The notes beneath the pieces were generated by a model that had not been told where the DNA came from, made no database searches, and worked only from the letters and a program-made list of their open reading frames with translations. 64,000 nt of DNA, taken from assembly GCA_035236585.1 (NCBI GenBank), contig CP141132.1, positions 53,385,880-53,449,879 on the forward strand, written 5' to 3'. Of the stretch, positions 1-16,615 are shown in pieces (position 1 is the first letter of the stretch; the number at the start of each line of letters is the position of its first letter). This stretch comes from Warburgia ugandensis (taxonomy: Eukaryota > Streptophyta > Magnoliopsida > Canellales > Canellaceae). A program made the position numbers and the translations under genes.

Positions 1-945
1 TGGGCATGTAATTTCTCAAACTGTTTTGAGAGTAGAAATATTAATGGGTTGTTTATCATTATAAATACTATGATTTAGAGATTTCAGAATGTAGAGTCCA
101 TTCTCATATGTATATGTAGTAAATACTTTATGATGAAAATTGATAACTACCTTGTCATTAAACTTTAAAGAATATCCATCATCATAGAGTTTAGACCCAA
201 ATTAAGTTTCTCCACATCTTAGGTACATACAAACAATCTTTTAATTTCAAAATTCTCCCATCAATCAATTGCAAATTAAAAGTCCTTATTGGCACAATCA
301 CTATTTCACATCCACCAAAATCAAATGCATCGTGAAGAATATAAATTATCAATCATATTGGCTTCAACTATGAGTATTTGTGACTTAGCTTCCTAATGAT
401 TGACTTACTTTATAGATTCTAAATAGGACTTGTAATTGCACTAACAATGTCTTGTCTTATGGCAATGGAAACACTTTCTACCCTTATTTCCTTTCTCAAC
501 ACTTGAGTGGTTGATTTGCTTCTTTTGAAGAATGTTTCATCTTAAACTATCCTTTCTTTCTTTCTATTTTCCCCTTCATCTTACAGTTTGAAGCCACATT
601 TGATTTAATGACTCTAGACTTGCCTTTGTCCTTTTTAATGAGTGCCTTAGCCTATTGAATCATATTTATTATTTCTAGTAGAATATACTCAATATTACTC
701 ATTTGGAAGTTCATAAAAAAATTGGAAAAATGAATTTTCCAAAAATTTAATAACATGTCAATTTGAGTAAGTTTTCACTCTATATTGAAGCAACTCAAGG
801 ATATATCACATGAGCTTCAAGACATGATTGTGAATCAATGTTCCTTTTGTCATATAAATAGAAGCAAAATACTTCATTGTGGTCAATAATACCAACCAAT
901 GATTCTCATCAAACATCTCCTGAACACTAACCACTATGTCCTTGG
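1..945 (-). pseudogene. Ty1/copia gag-protease relic, distal part
   Basis: Read on the minus strand, this stretch keeps the order of a copia polyprotein but is full of stops and frame changes. Near 955-780 it reads a gag segment with EMFDEN and, further on, HNHVLKLM, matching the gag (UBN2-type) domain. Near 450-480 a KCFHCHKTRHC remnant looks like the CCHC zinc knuckle. Near 185-250 it reads LKLKDCLYVPKMWRN, the block before the integrase region of copia Pol (usually LKDCLYVPNFRRNLIS). The family makes a Gag-Pol polyprotein for reverse transcription; this copy cannot. The upstream half of the same gag lies at 3667-3962, displaced by the solo LTR at 951-3661. The remainder of pol is off the left edge of the window. 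Confidence 0.75.
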
Positions 946-1824
946 CATTCTATTGAGTGTCTATTTTTATACTTAAAACCCTAATTTATACTTTGCTTTA
1001 CGCATTTGGATGTTCAATTTCACATTTATAGGGTATAATTGCACTTAAACATTTATTAATCATCAAATTAGTTTATTTTACGGGTTAGGTAAACATCAGA
1101 GGTAAATATATGATTAAACCACTTGTAAATAACACACACACACACATATTTTTTTTAGGTGGGAAACTAGAATCTAAGAGTTAGTCAACCTCTCAAATCT
1201 CCAATTAAGCTCAGATAAAAACTAATGGTTCAAATTAATCCAGATGTACTTGAATGATTCATATCAAGTTAAGAATCACTGGATAATATTTGCCAAATGT
1301 AAAAGAGAGTGTTCATATCATTTTTAAAATACTTAGAATCCCAAGGAAAGCATTGTTTTTTGGACAGTTGAGATTACATGTAAAGGCGACAAGTTCTCAT
1401 GTAAGTTTCCACTACCTTACTATGATGAAGTCATGCGTGCATCACACTATATGGGATGTCCCATGCTAGCCAAAAAGAGCTACATACTTTTACATATTTT
1501 TTGAGTTCATAAAGCCATGCATATAAGGCCCACTTGCATATATCTCTCTCTCAATCTCATCCCACATTGTTACACATTATTTTTTCCTAGATTTTAGCTA
1601 GGAAAAATATGTTTTCAAGCGGTAAAGTATAGTGGAAAAGAAGTACATATATTGAGAAAAAATAGAAGCCAAAATATGTTTCACTTTGGTGTTTAAAAGG
1701 AAAGAAAAAAAACAAAATCTATTTCTGAGAATTAATGGTTGACATCATTGCAAATTTAAGGTTAGCTAAAGTGTATTATTTCCATGGAAAGGATCATCCT
1801 AAGAATAAATATTTGTAGGAAAAA

Positions 1825-1826
<2 letters not shown>

Positions 1827-1918
<92 letters not shown>
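1827..1918. repeat. (GA)n microsatellite
   Basis: An almost perfect AG dinucleotide run of about 46 units, lying inside the solo LTR. The run length may be an assembly estimate. Confidence 0.97.
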
Positions 1919-1921
<3 letters not shown>

Positions 1922-2123
1922 CGAATGAACTTAGAAAGTTTGTAGAGATTCCATAGAGAAATTATATGATCTAGCTTTGAGTTGGACTGGTGAAGGGATA
2001 AGACAACAAAAGCTATTTAAATTAGTTAGTAAAGAGTGGGAAGTTATTTACATAATGAGGAAAGGATGTTACATTGAAGGGATATGCATTCCTATAAGTT
2101 TCTAAGTGGAAGAGGTGGTGTGA

Positions 2124-2134
2124 TATATAAAAGG
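2124..2134 (+). promoter_or_regulatory. Candidate TATA box of the solo LTR
   Basis: TATATAAAAGG lies about 1.17 kb into the LTR, upstream of the second GA/GAA tract. The depth is similar to TATA-like sites in the other Athila-like LTRs of this window (about 1.15-1.3 kb). Position and motif only; no transcript evidence. Confidence 0.4.
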
Positions 2135-2297
2135 AAGAGACCTAATAAAGGGTAAAAAGGTCATCCTAGAATTTGGGTCTTAAAGGACAAACATGTCTAG
2201 TTTTTACAGATGTGTTCCACTTGGTAGGAGACTTGGAGAATCACTTGTTCTTGTTTTTTTTTGGTTTTCCAAGACAAGGTAAGGTAAAGAAGAGTCC

Positions 2298-2299
<2 letters not shown>

Positions 2300-2343
<44 letters not shown>

Positions 2344-2383
2344 AGAAGAAGAAGAAGAAGAAGAAGAAGAAGAAGAAGAAGAA
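2300..2383. repeat. Compound (GA)n(GAA)n microsatellite
   Basis: About 20 GA units pass directly into about 14 GAA/AGA units. The Arg/Glu-rich and Ser-rich open frames across it are low-complexity artefacts. Confidence 0.97.
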
Positions 2384-3666
2384 TAAAAGGTCAATTCATT
2401 CAATTTTAAAGTAGGAAACATAAGCTATCTGCAAAAATTTATAGTAAACAAGTTCCTACATTCAATTTTTCACCCTTTTCCCTTCAGTTTTTATTTTATT
2501 TTATTTTCATTTTTAATCAATATAAAGCTTTCTTAAGGAACCCATATATCTTAGGAATAAGCTAGGATAAAAGTATAGTGGGAAATTAAGGCCAACATAT
2601 AGATTTTCAATAGGGAATCATAACAAGTTTTGTAGTAAATTCTATAAAAAAAAAAATATTATTTTTTTACTATTCTCTTTGTAGAGGTAGGTATTCTAAG
2701 TTTCATTAATTTCTACATTTTATTACCTTGTAGTTTTGGTGTTGGTTCTCCTTGCATACTGTGTATTTATGAGTCTATGGTTTTTTTTCTTTTGTCCATC
2801 ATCAAGTTGGGAAAGTACACAAGAAATTTGGTACAAAAACATGGCCTGTGCATTGTGGTCTTGACCAATCTTTCTCGAGACATTCAGAAAAACAACATAC
2901 TTTGCTTTCTCTATCGATAGCAAGCTATTGAGCTATGTTGTTCTCTTTAGTTTTTATTATGTCCTAGCTATTTTTTACTATTTTTCATCTAGTTTAGTTC
3001 ATTGTTTATTAGTTCTGATCATTAGTTCTTGTCTTTTCTAGCTGGTTAGGGATTCTTTTAAGTGCATTCATTGTTTAGTTGATTGGTTGTGTTCATCATT
3101 TTCTTCCTACTTCTCCTGGATTGACTGGAAATTCTACACTAGTCCTTGGCTAGTTTTTCTTGGATTAATTCTAGAAAGTGATGGACATGTTGGGTATTTC
3201 ATTGAAGAGAGCAGGTGTGAAGATTGAAGATGGACTACCAAATGTTTTAGAATTTATGGGAAGTTGAGTTTAAGTGGGTTTTTTTTCCCCCATTCATTGT
3301 AATTCTCAAAGGATTGAATATAATGCAAGTTAATTTTAGTAAATTTATTTATTATTTTTTCATGTTTTGATTTTAAGTTCATACTTTAATTCCTACTTTG
3401 GTTGTGGTGGCTATTATTCATGTTTTTAGCATTATCTTTCATTTTTAATCCTATAGTAGTTAGAACTTAAGTTCTTTTAATTCTAGCTTAGATTTAGTTT
3501 GTTTAAGTTATTTAATTTGTCTTGTTTAAGAATAATATAACTTCATAGTTTCATGCATTAGTTTAAGATTTGGTGCAATATTTTCATACGATATCCTCCT
3601 TGTGGATTTGACCCTGCATCATTACATCTGACTATTGCATGTTTACAAGAAAACTCAAACACATTT

Positions 3667-3962
3667 TTGATAAGATTATGCTGCTTTTGGAGATTATTGG
3701 TCATTGATGCTAAAATGATGCATTTAACTAGCTCATTATCTTCATGCCACTTTGACAAATTAGTTTAATAAGCAACAATTGTTTCATGTCCAACAACATT
3801 AGCAGGATGATAAGGTGCATTAGCTTTGGCCTCAGTCACATGGATTACCTTATTAACTATCAATACAATTATTAGATTCCTGAGATAGTTTTCACCATTC
3901 AAGCTAGTGAGTTTGTTCTCATCAAGAATCTTATTCAAAGGACTAAAGTTTTTGATTTTCAT
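3667..3962 (-). pseudogene. Ty1/copia gag, N-terminal part
   Basis: On the minus strand a start at 3962 opens a frame with FSPLNKILDENKLTSLNGEN and NYLRNLIIVL, the typical opening of copia Gag (LNKLLDxNKLTGxNYxDWLRNL). After a stop near 3768 it continues with KWHEDNELVKCIILASMTNN and LQKQHN, matching the conserved ILASMxNxLQxQHE block. The reading is broken at 3666 by the solo LTR and resumes at 945. The in-frame stop and the insertion make it non-functional. No convincing PBS or 5' LTR boundary was found to its right. Confidence 0.8.
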
Positions 3963-5063
3963 CTACAACCAAGTAAAATACATATGTAAGCCAAAACACA
4001 TCACTACTAATCATACATTTTTAATTACATCAAGGTTTTTCAATGTAATTCTATTGTTCATTAAATTGTCCCCTTAAAAGATAAAATGAATATAAAGAAC
4101 CTTATTCTTATTACAATTGGCTTTTTCTTTGGCATGTGACCAATCACAACACACAAGTAGCTTTTATTGTGGCATGTGACTACTTATGCTGGCAACAAGG
4201 TGCATTTTCTATATATCATCATCATGATATTAAATTTATTTGCCTCGAACATATTAACGATAACTAGTATATAAAAACCATGAAGTCTATTGTGGCATGT
4301 GACCACAATCCATACGTTAAACCATAATCACATTTGGTTAAGTGTCACCCATTCTCAATTCAAAAACTTATCCAATAATGTGACTAAAATGTGTCCTGCG
4401 GTACCCTATTCCAACTTCATAACCAAATAGACTTTTAATTAAAATGGAAGTCTATAAGAGATGAAACTTCTTCCTAAGTTCACATTCTCACTTAAAACTT
4501 AATATTCTTGAAGAGGGGTTATCCACGAATTTAAAAAATAATCATGCTTATACATCTATCTAGTAATTAAACCATTCAAAAAATATAAAATTAATGGATG
4601 ATGATTATGGGCTATTAATATTTATCTGTGAGTTAAACTCTCCATATGACTCATTCATAAATCCTTTAAGATAATTATGAAATTGTTAATGATGCATTTG
4701 AGTCAATCTTTGACTTCTACTATTTCAGTGATTCTTCATGCATGATCATTTCTTTAGCTCTCACTAATTCACCTAATCTTTATCCATGCTAAAAATCGTC
4801 TACAATTTCCTAAATAATATACAACCCCTCTTTTCTAAAGAAAAGTAAAATTACATTTATTTTGCATAAAAATAAACTTGAGAAATCAATTATCATAAGC
4901 AACCACTCAAGTGGAATACAAAATCTAAATATAGATAGAAGGAGAGAGGGGAGAGACATTGTAAATAAAATACATCTATAACCATTCAATAATCATTCCA
5001 TGAATCACATTTATGACATACACAAATAAGAGGGTCTATAATCATCTATCCAACATTAAAAAA
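3963..5063. other. AT-rich DNA, possible decayed copia 5' LTR/leader
   Basis: This lies where the 5' leader and LTR of the minus-strand copia relic should be. The 10-mer GGCATGTGAC occurs three times (4131, 4171, 4294), twice preceded by TTGT, in a degenerate repeat. No gene or clear LTR end is seen. Confidence 0.35.
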
Positions 5064-5145
5064 AAGGCAGCCTAGTGCATGAATCTCTTACATATGTGGG
5101 GTTCGAGGAAGGCCGGACCACAAAGGGTCCAACACTCATGCACTA
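5064..5145 (-). mobile_element. 3' part of a plant tRNA-derived SINE
   Basis: The plus strand reads an A run, then GGCAGCCTAGTGCATGAA, then GTGGGGTTCGAGGAAGGCCG and GACCACAAAGGGTC. This is the reverse complement of the conserved tail of a widespread plant SINE (consensus recalled as GGACCC...GCACCGGGCTGCC then a T run). The tRNA-like head with A and B boxes would be to the right and is missing, so the copy is 5'-truncated. The ends carry a perfect inverted pair, TAGTGCATGA (5073-5082) and TCATGCACTA (5136-5145). The exact SINE family name is not asserted. Confidence 0.6.
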
Positions 5146-9265
<4,120 letters not shown>

Positions 9266-9340
9266 ATGAGAACAGAGGTCCAAGTAGATGATGGATGTCA
9301 TCAACATAAATGACATAGTTTCTAGAATTTGACAAAAGAT
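9266..9340 (-). pseudogene. Possible copia reverse transcriptase fragment
   Basis: Minus-strand reading gives NYVIYVDDIHHLLG around 9290-9332, resembling the catalytic YVDD region of copia reverse transcriptase. The flanking sequence does not keep a long RT reading, so this is either a very old fragment or a chance match. Confidence 0.3.
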
Positions 9341-9551
9341 ATAAATGGGTAAGAGCAGACACTATGAACATTTGAGACTTGACTGATTTATACAAGTAGA
9401 AAGAAGAGATTCAATATTAGTCATCAACACTAGAATACATTTTACTTGACAGTGATACCACACGGATAATAGTGGTTTGCTCTAGCCACCATAATACATT
9501 TTCCAAGACAATGATCTCACATGGATAAGGATGGCTAGAAGACTAGGGTAC

Positions 9552-12500
9552 TGATGTATCTTAAATAATATTGCAAATGCATGACTCTATTGGAGTCTAG
9601 AATCAGCAAATATGGGTCCATCCCATGAAAAAATCTTTGAGAAATGAGGTTAATTAGAATTTAGATAATCTTACTTTAACCTAGCCTAGCATTCAAGTGA
9701 GGGACAATTTCCAACTAAATTAAATTAGAAACAATTAATTAAAGAAATTAAGAACTTATCAAAATAAGAAAAGAATTAGCCTATGAAACTTTTTAAAACT
9801 TCATCTAACTAGAAAAAGGGAACTTCCAAAAATTACCATTAACTAGAAAGGAAACTATCTAAAACTATAATTAACTAAGAATTAAGGAAACTATCTAAGC
9901 TACAACTAACTACTCAATAAAGTAACTTTTTAAAATTACAATAACTAGAAAAGGAAAGTAAGGAACAAATTAACTAAGAAAAGGAAAAAAACTATTTCAT
10001 TAATGGCCAAATTACAAGGAATTGTTACATAAGCAAGGTTGAAAACATGTATAGAAAGCAAGCAAATGTCCTTCAAATTTAGGCTTGAATTCTACTGTTG
10101 GGTCCACATATTGTGTTACTCAACATGAGCTTGTACACTTTTTTTCAACCTTAAATACACTAAATTACCACCAAGCTTTTCATCCTCAGTGTCCCAACAT
10201 GCCACAAATCAGCAAATACCATGCAATGATCCTTAGCAATGAAACATTAGTGTAATCAAGGAAAGAGGAGTCCTAACACTTTTTTCCTAAATAATCCCCA
10301 CGTAAGAAAAAATGAAGAATGATGAAAAAGGAAGTAAAAATGGTTACTACATTTTTCCTAAGCTAGACATTCTTAAAATAAAGAGGGCAACTTCAGAGAG
10401 TTTAGATAAAGAGGGGACTAGAGATCATTCATATTTAAGGCAATTGAACCATAGACAAGGCTTCCTTTCTTAAATATGAAATAGAAGAAAAGAAAACAAA
10501 TTGAAGATAGTGGCCTTATTTTGGGAGTCACCCATTCCTTGCCTTAGGAGATGAAGCGATAAGTAGGTACACGGTATGTCCCTACCCCCAAAAATGAAGG
10601 CCTTTAGCTAGAAACCTAGGTGGTTTATGGATTGATTTGCATGTTTTCCTCAACCTTAATTAAGACATTAGAAAGTTTCCTTATTTCTGAAAAATCTTTC
10701 CTTTTTCTTAGTCTAGTTCCATAAAATGAAATTAGAAAGAAAGAAAGAGGAATGATGCATGACAGCTAATTAACATGGAATATGCATGAAATTTAAAATT
10801 AGAAGGTGGGTGTGTGAGACAGAAAATTAGAGGTGTATGTAATTTAGAAAGTGGAAAGCTATGGAAACATGGAAAGAGTGTGTGAATACAGGAAAGTGAG
10901 AATGAAATAGGAAAATAAAATGAGATCTATGCAAATCTAGCATGGAAGGATCCATGCATGCAACTTAGAAAATGGATAATGTGTGTTTCTTAATGGAAAT
11001 GCAATATGCTTACACTACACGCAACTAAGATGCTTAATTCTACCATGATATACTTGAATTTTAAAATAATAATAATTAAGAATGCTTTCTAAATATAAAA
11101 ACTATACATGAAGTTTCTAAACTTTCCCTAGAAAATAAGAAATGAAAAATAAAAAGTCAAACTTGGTCAAACATGTTTCTAAATTAGGAAAGTGCTACTT
11201 CTAGGCTAGGAAAGTGCTAGATCTAAGAATCTACCATGAAAATACTTTCTAAATGGACCTAAACTAATCCTAAAATATTCCTAAGATGAATGAAATACTG
11301 CTTAGAATGTCTCTAAAGTTAAAAAGCAAGGAATCTATGTTTTAAGCATGAACTCTAAAATTAGAAACTACCTACTTCTAAAATAGGAAAGTACTTAAAA
11401 ATACAGAAACTAAGCAAGCTAAATGGAAAACTATACTACAACCTAAATCTACAAAGTAAAGTCTAAACTAAAGAAACAAAACTAACTTATTATCCTACAA
11501 CAAATGCAACCTAAGAATGATGCAAAATCTACCATGCATGTGAACTTGAAAAGGACTCATCCACCAAAGTTGGTGGAATGCATTGAAAACCCTAGCTTAT
11601 ATACCTATAAATCCTGATAGAATGGAAAGGAAACATGATCATGTATTTATGCTAGTCTAAGATTAAAGGAAATTACTATGCTCTACATGAACTACAAGCT
11701 AGTAAGATGAGAAATTAACATGCAAAACTAAGGGAAACTACAGCTAGTTCATGCTTGCAAACTAAGTTACATGAAGGATGACACATGCAACTACATTAGC
11801 AATCTAAATTAAAAAAACCTAGATGAATTCATGCTTGAAGATGGTGATTGGAAAGATACAAGATGGTAGAGAAAGAAAAATAAAAATAAGTAAGAACATG
11901 AATTGGACTTAGGTTGAGACCCTACCTTTATCTCCAAGTAAATTTGATCTTGGAAGCTTGAAGGGAGCTTGGGTGAGGGTGATCTTACTCCCCCCTTTTC
12001 TCCTTTGATTTAGCTTTGCACTTGAAGATGAAAACCTTATTCATAATGCCTCTATTTATATATTTCAAGCGCAAGGTTTAAAGGGAATTCAAGGGTAGAG
12101 ATCAAGTCATTTTAATTAGAACCAAAGGAAGGGCTAGATGGGGGTGTGGGATTCAAATATATTAAGAGAAAAGAATGTGAGAAATAAGATGGGAAGTGAA
12201 AGAGAAAGGAATAAGAAAGCCGAAGGGAAGAAGGCAATAAGTGGGAAAAAGAAAGAATTAGAAAGGGAGACTAAGGAGGTAGCTTGGAAATGAAGGAAGG
12301 AAGTGAAATCAAATAGGAAAGTGGCTATTGGAGGGAAGGGGGTTGGGAAGAACATGATTTCCATTATAGGAAAGTAGAGGTAGAAAATGGGAGAAAATAA
12401 AAAGGAAAATAAAGGAAAAAGAAGGAAAAGATAAGGAATAAGTAGGAAAACAAGTTTGTGGGGAGAAAAGTGAAAGAAATGGAAAGTTGGTGGGGGAATC

Positions 12501-13379
12501 TAGGGTTTTTCATTTATAAAGTCCTACGGAGGGTGGGGAATGGAATGCACATGGATGTGTGTGTACTTGATTTAGAAACCTTAATATGTATGGACCCTTG
12601 GATGAGATTGGATGGTTGAGATCTTTCTTTCCTTAGGGTTTTGGTTTGACTTTTCAACATAGGAAGGTGGCTAGGGTTTTGATCTTTTCAACACTTCATT
12701 CCTAACCCTTAGATAATACTCACCCTTACCTGAATGGATGGGATCCATTTATGGCATGTAAACCTTGTTTAAACTTCATTTCTTCTCTATTGTTGGATAG
12801 GATTGCCCTATGATGAATGGCCTTAATCTTGAAGATCTTCATATGATCATGTGGGCCTTGTTCTTCAATATCTTGTTTGGATAAAACATCTTTTGATTGG
12901 TTGATTCTTCATCCTTTTGGTTGAGTAGGGGAGAGAAAATAAGTGAAAAGTCATCATGTGGTCCCATTCTTCTTTTTCTTCTAAAAAGCTTTCATTGTAT
13001 ATTATTCCAATGTATATGAATTGGTCTTCTTCCATAAGCTTGCAAAGGTGGTGACATGTGTGAAATTGTGCTTGAACTTGAAATTGCCACCTTTTCACCC
13101 TCATTTGAGTTGGAGATGAACATAGGATTTTTGACCATTCCACTTCAATAGTGACACCCAATAATCCTTTTGAACCCCCAAGACTTTATTTATTATATGT
13201 ATGACCTGTCATGTAGCTTGGAATGAGAAATTGCTCTTTAAAAAAAAAATGGTGATTTTGTGCATTTTTCAATTTGTACCCTAGACCTGTAAAACACTAG
13301 AATCAACCTTAAATAGTGAATTCTAAGGCTAAAAAATTCTAAATATAGGGATATATATGTAATATATGTATACTCATCA
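9552..13379 (-). mobile_element. 3.8-kb solo-LTR-like repeat, copy A
   Basis: This segment is colinear with copy B (18176-18467 plus 40181-43750). Shared blocks include GGAATTGTTACATAAGC, GGAAGCTTGAAGGGAGCTTG and ATGGGGTCCCATTC-like blocks in order along the copies. On the minus strand it opens TGATGAGTATAC, like the Athila-type LTR at 57881, and closes AAGATACATCA, giving TG...CA ends. Flanks GGTAC (9547-9551) and AGTAT (13380-13384) could be a TSD with two transitions. No PBS, PPT or coding reading is present. A purine-rich tract (12130-12500) is shared with B at 42600-42960. It is probably a solo LTR of a large Ty3/gypsy element, but the TSD is too decayed to be certain. Confidence 0.55.
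12052..12062 (-). promoter_or_regulatory. TATA box candidate, LTR copy A
   Basis: The minus strand reads TATATAAATAGAGGC, a plant-type TATA box about 1.32 kb into the LTR. Copy B keeps TATAAATAGAGG at the equivalent place (42529-42540). Confidence 0.55.
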
Positions 13380-15126
13380 AGTATTCAAGACTCAATGCAA
13401 GACCATGAGCATGGAATATGCAAATGGGTAGTCTCAAAAGAAAATATTGTGTAACTATGCCTCATATAAGGAGCTTCCTCATTCATAGATCTTTCACTTG
13501 GACATCAAGCATAAAGAAACCATAAACAAGTGAATAAGACAATCAAAGAAACTTGAGGACCTAGAACTATGTAGATGATGAGAATTTAGAAGAAACCTAA
13601 CATAGAACATAAGCATGCTATCACCCACAACAGTTCTAGAAAAGTGCAATATTACTTAGAGAAAATCGTAGTTCCTTTATCACTTGCGATGCCATAAGCA
13701 GCCACGACTAGTATGCCACTTGTTAATGAGGGAGTCTCTAGGTATACTAGTTGATGGATGTTTGTCATTGCAGTAGAAACATTCTATTGAAGTGATTAGT
13801 CTACAATGAGGCCTTTGAGGTGGTGGAGTAGGTGGTATGTGTTACATGGTGCAAGAGAAAAATACATGTAAGGGTGAGAAGCAATCCTACCACAAGAGGA
13901 GCACCTTGTCTTTGACAAGGATTACTAATTGTGGCAATTTTTTTGTTAATATATGCACATTGAATGTTCTTTTGAAAATTCTAACAAAGTGAAAGTTCAT
14001 TTCTTTCTAGATGTCAACATGTAACTTGTTGTGAAACAAAATAACTATTAACCAGGGTTTCTTCAGTGTCACATCAAATTATTAATTTTTCAAACTTGTT
14101 CATGTACTTTTAGATAGATATTGTACCCTAATGGATTCAAGAGGTGATCCTTATAAGTGATTGGGATGTATTTTTCTCTTTCATGTCTTCAACATGTTGT
14201 ATAAGCGCTTATAAAGAACGAGCAAGTTATCTCTCTACGTTCATCCAATAAATTTTGAATGCACTCATCAAATTTATTTTTTCTAATTAAACTCTACAAA
14301 TATTAGACATATCACACCAATGAAAATAATAACTATGTTAACTAAGTAGTCACTAAAGGTTTTAGGATCTAATTGCTCATTGAAGCTACAACCCTCAACT
14401 CGAGTCCTGTTGGTGATGTCATCCTCCTAATCACGACCATCATGTTTATCTCATCCATGGCACCCACAATCATAGTCATTCATACTCTCTCATTTGTAGG
14501 ATTTTTAGGAAGATGGTATCAATACTTTCCTTGAAAATCATCTTTACGTGGGTTATCATAATAAATTGCATATCCACAAAAAACTACATACAAGAAATGA
14601 ACAAAAGTCCAAGCACAAGGGCCCCCACGTCATTAGATATACACAAGGCCTTCTTGACCTATTCACATTCATCACATAGATAGATGCACACAAGGACATC
14701 TTACTCTGCCCACATTCATTAATTTAGCATTGATAATCTTGCAACAAATTAAGAACAAAGAGAAATATATAAAGACAAGAAAAATAATATGCTTACTTAA
14801 ACCATGTACAAGGAATCATACAAATCCTGCACACCGTGAGGCTACTCTAACTAAGTCTTGTCAGGATAAGAATATACACAGTAGATATAAATATCCAATT
14901 CAATAAACATCGAACTTACTTCCATCTTTCTTCTATTGCTTTTTCCTAGTATAATAAACTCAAGGTGTTCTTTGAGACTACAAAAGAAAGAAGAAACTAA
15001 CAAGACATCATATAAGCTTTTTATTTTTATTTTTAATAATCTAATATCTAAATTCCTTTTAGATCCTATACATGCTTTAAAATAAGGCAACTTCAAAAGA
15101 AAAGTGTCATACCAGTAGTTATCTAA
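13380..15126 (-). pseudogene. Decayed Ty3/gypsy gag and leader
   Basis: Around 14335-14415 the minus strand reads VEGCSFNEQLDPKTFSDYLV, matching the start of the Ty3/gypsy Gag domain (consensus xVDxPxFDGxLDPxxFSDWL). Further down, KFDECIQNLLDERREIT around 14205-14275 and later parts continue in shifted frames with many stops. To the right the degenerate motif GTGTCATACCA (15104-15114) resembles the reverse complement of the initiator-Met-tRNA PBS, close to an LTR end at 15127. The arrangement (LTR, PBS, gag on the minus strand) therefore fits a 5' end of a gypsy element cut off on the left by LTR copy A. Confidence 0.5.
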
Positions 15127-16615
15127 TGTAACAACCCTTCTCTTAGGAGGGTCCTTTCCCAATTATGGACCTAGACAATTCAATCATCTCAATGATGTGC
15201 ACCCTCCCATACATCACATTCATGCCTTTGTTTTAGGCTCAAATCATCCAAACATTCATTTAAAAAACTCATTCCATTACTCATCATTTTAAAGTCACAT
15301 CTAACATAAGTAAAGCAATTATAAATTTGGTTACTTATCCAATAACCACACAATGATAGTTATTAGTTTTGATTACTGATCAACTAAGTAACATCGAATC
15401 CAAATCCCTCAAATGACATTAAAGAAACTATTGAGAATGAGGAGACCAACATAGAGCTCTAATATGCTCTAGGCTCTGGTGCACTCATGCAGTGAGATTC
15501 AGAATGACTCATACAAACATATGGTTTAGTGGGAGTGAGGTACAAGCTTAGTGAGAAATACTCGATCAAGTTAGAATTAGATTCTATGAACAAATTAGGG
15601 ATAACATCAGCAACTATAGATCCATGCAATATAACACTATTGTTCCTTTTGCATTATTCTATGGATAAGGACCTGATTACTACTTTTATTCAAGTGTTTC
15701 ACTTCTCATAATGGTCTCTAGGGTTTGTAGAGCAATTCCATTAGTCAAGCTCTTGTGGATCCTCACTCTCATGTCATATTCTAACCTCCATCCAAATGTC
15801 TAATTAAGCGTCATCACTAACTTAGGGGTTTGTAGTGCATTCCAACCAACTAAAGCTCTAGTGAATCCTCACCCAAATAATATATCTACTAGGATAACAA
15901 GTATCCCAAGGGATCATTTGAGATATCCAAGTGAGTAAAACCTCTAATGGATTTGTTACTAATAATATTACACTTTATAAGGCCTTCAAACCCACCATAT
16001 CTACCCAGACACTATCACATCCAACCAACATCCACTGATACACAGTTACATCAAACCAACATCATCCATTCATCCATACCACCACAATATTCTTAATGTA
16101 TCAAGTATTTGTAGTAATATAGAGAATAGTAAATCCATACACAAAACATCCATTCAGTAATCCACCCACACGCATGACTTTTCAACCTCAAAGGGAGCAT
16201 TATCTCAAGTAGCATTCTTTAGCAAACTTGAATTCAAAATCAGCTAAGGGGAAGAGCATTTACAACTTAGAACAATGCCAAGCATACATAATCATGCAAG
16301 CCTATATTAATCATTTATCGAAAAGTGAATGGGTTTCAAGAGTTTCAAACAACCATTATAAGATATGGTCTTAGCAAGTATGATTCAAAACTTAGAACCA
16401 CAAGAATAAGGTTTAAGCATAATTATATAGAAATCTACCATTTCAGTCAACATAATAGTAGTTTTTCTCATGCTTACCAAATGCTTACATTTTCTTCAAG
16501 ACGTAGAAACTAAAATAGGTGCATTGAGCATGATAGGAAAACTCATCTTAGAGTGATAAACGGGGTCATGTCCCATTAATTATAACCAAGGCATTTCAAA
16601 CATAACAAGTACATA
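15127..16615 (-). mobile_element. Truncated chromovirus-type LTR (F)
   Basis: The plus-strand left end TGTAACAACCC is the kind of LTR terminus seen in Tekay/Del-type gypsy elements, next to the gag relic on its left. Interior text near 15830-15870 (CTCTAGTGAATCCTCACC) fits other copies of such LTRs. A hairpin TAGAGC...GCTCTA (15452-15471) lies about 330 nt in, near where the related LTRs carry their conserved hairpin. The right part is cut by another LTR start at 16616. No right terminus was found. Confidence 0.4.

Larger units (their letters stand above)
951..3661 (+). mobile_element. Solo LTR (about 2.7 kb) inserted in copia gag
   Basis: The insert separates two halves of one copia gag: reading KN(A)KD resumes on the other side. 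The plus-strand left end, TATTGAGTGTC followed by an A/T-rich run and AAAACCC, resembles the LTR start of the Athila-type element at 57881 (TGATAAGTGTTC, then a T/A run and ACCC). The first bases would be TG with one transition to TA. The right end is CAAACA. Flanks CATTC (946-950) and CATTT (3662-3666) look like a 5-bp TSD with one transition. The sequence near 3590-3615 (CTTGTGGATTTGACCC) resembles the U5 end of Athila/Tat LTRs. No PBS, PPT or coding sequence is present, so it is best read as a solo LTR left by LTR-LTR recombination. Subfamily is inferred. Confidence 0.65.

Noticed and set aside
2173..2421. Arg/Glu and Ser/Leu repeat frames
   Set aside because: Translations of the GA/GAA microsatellite.
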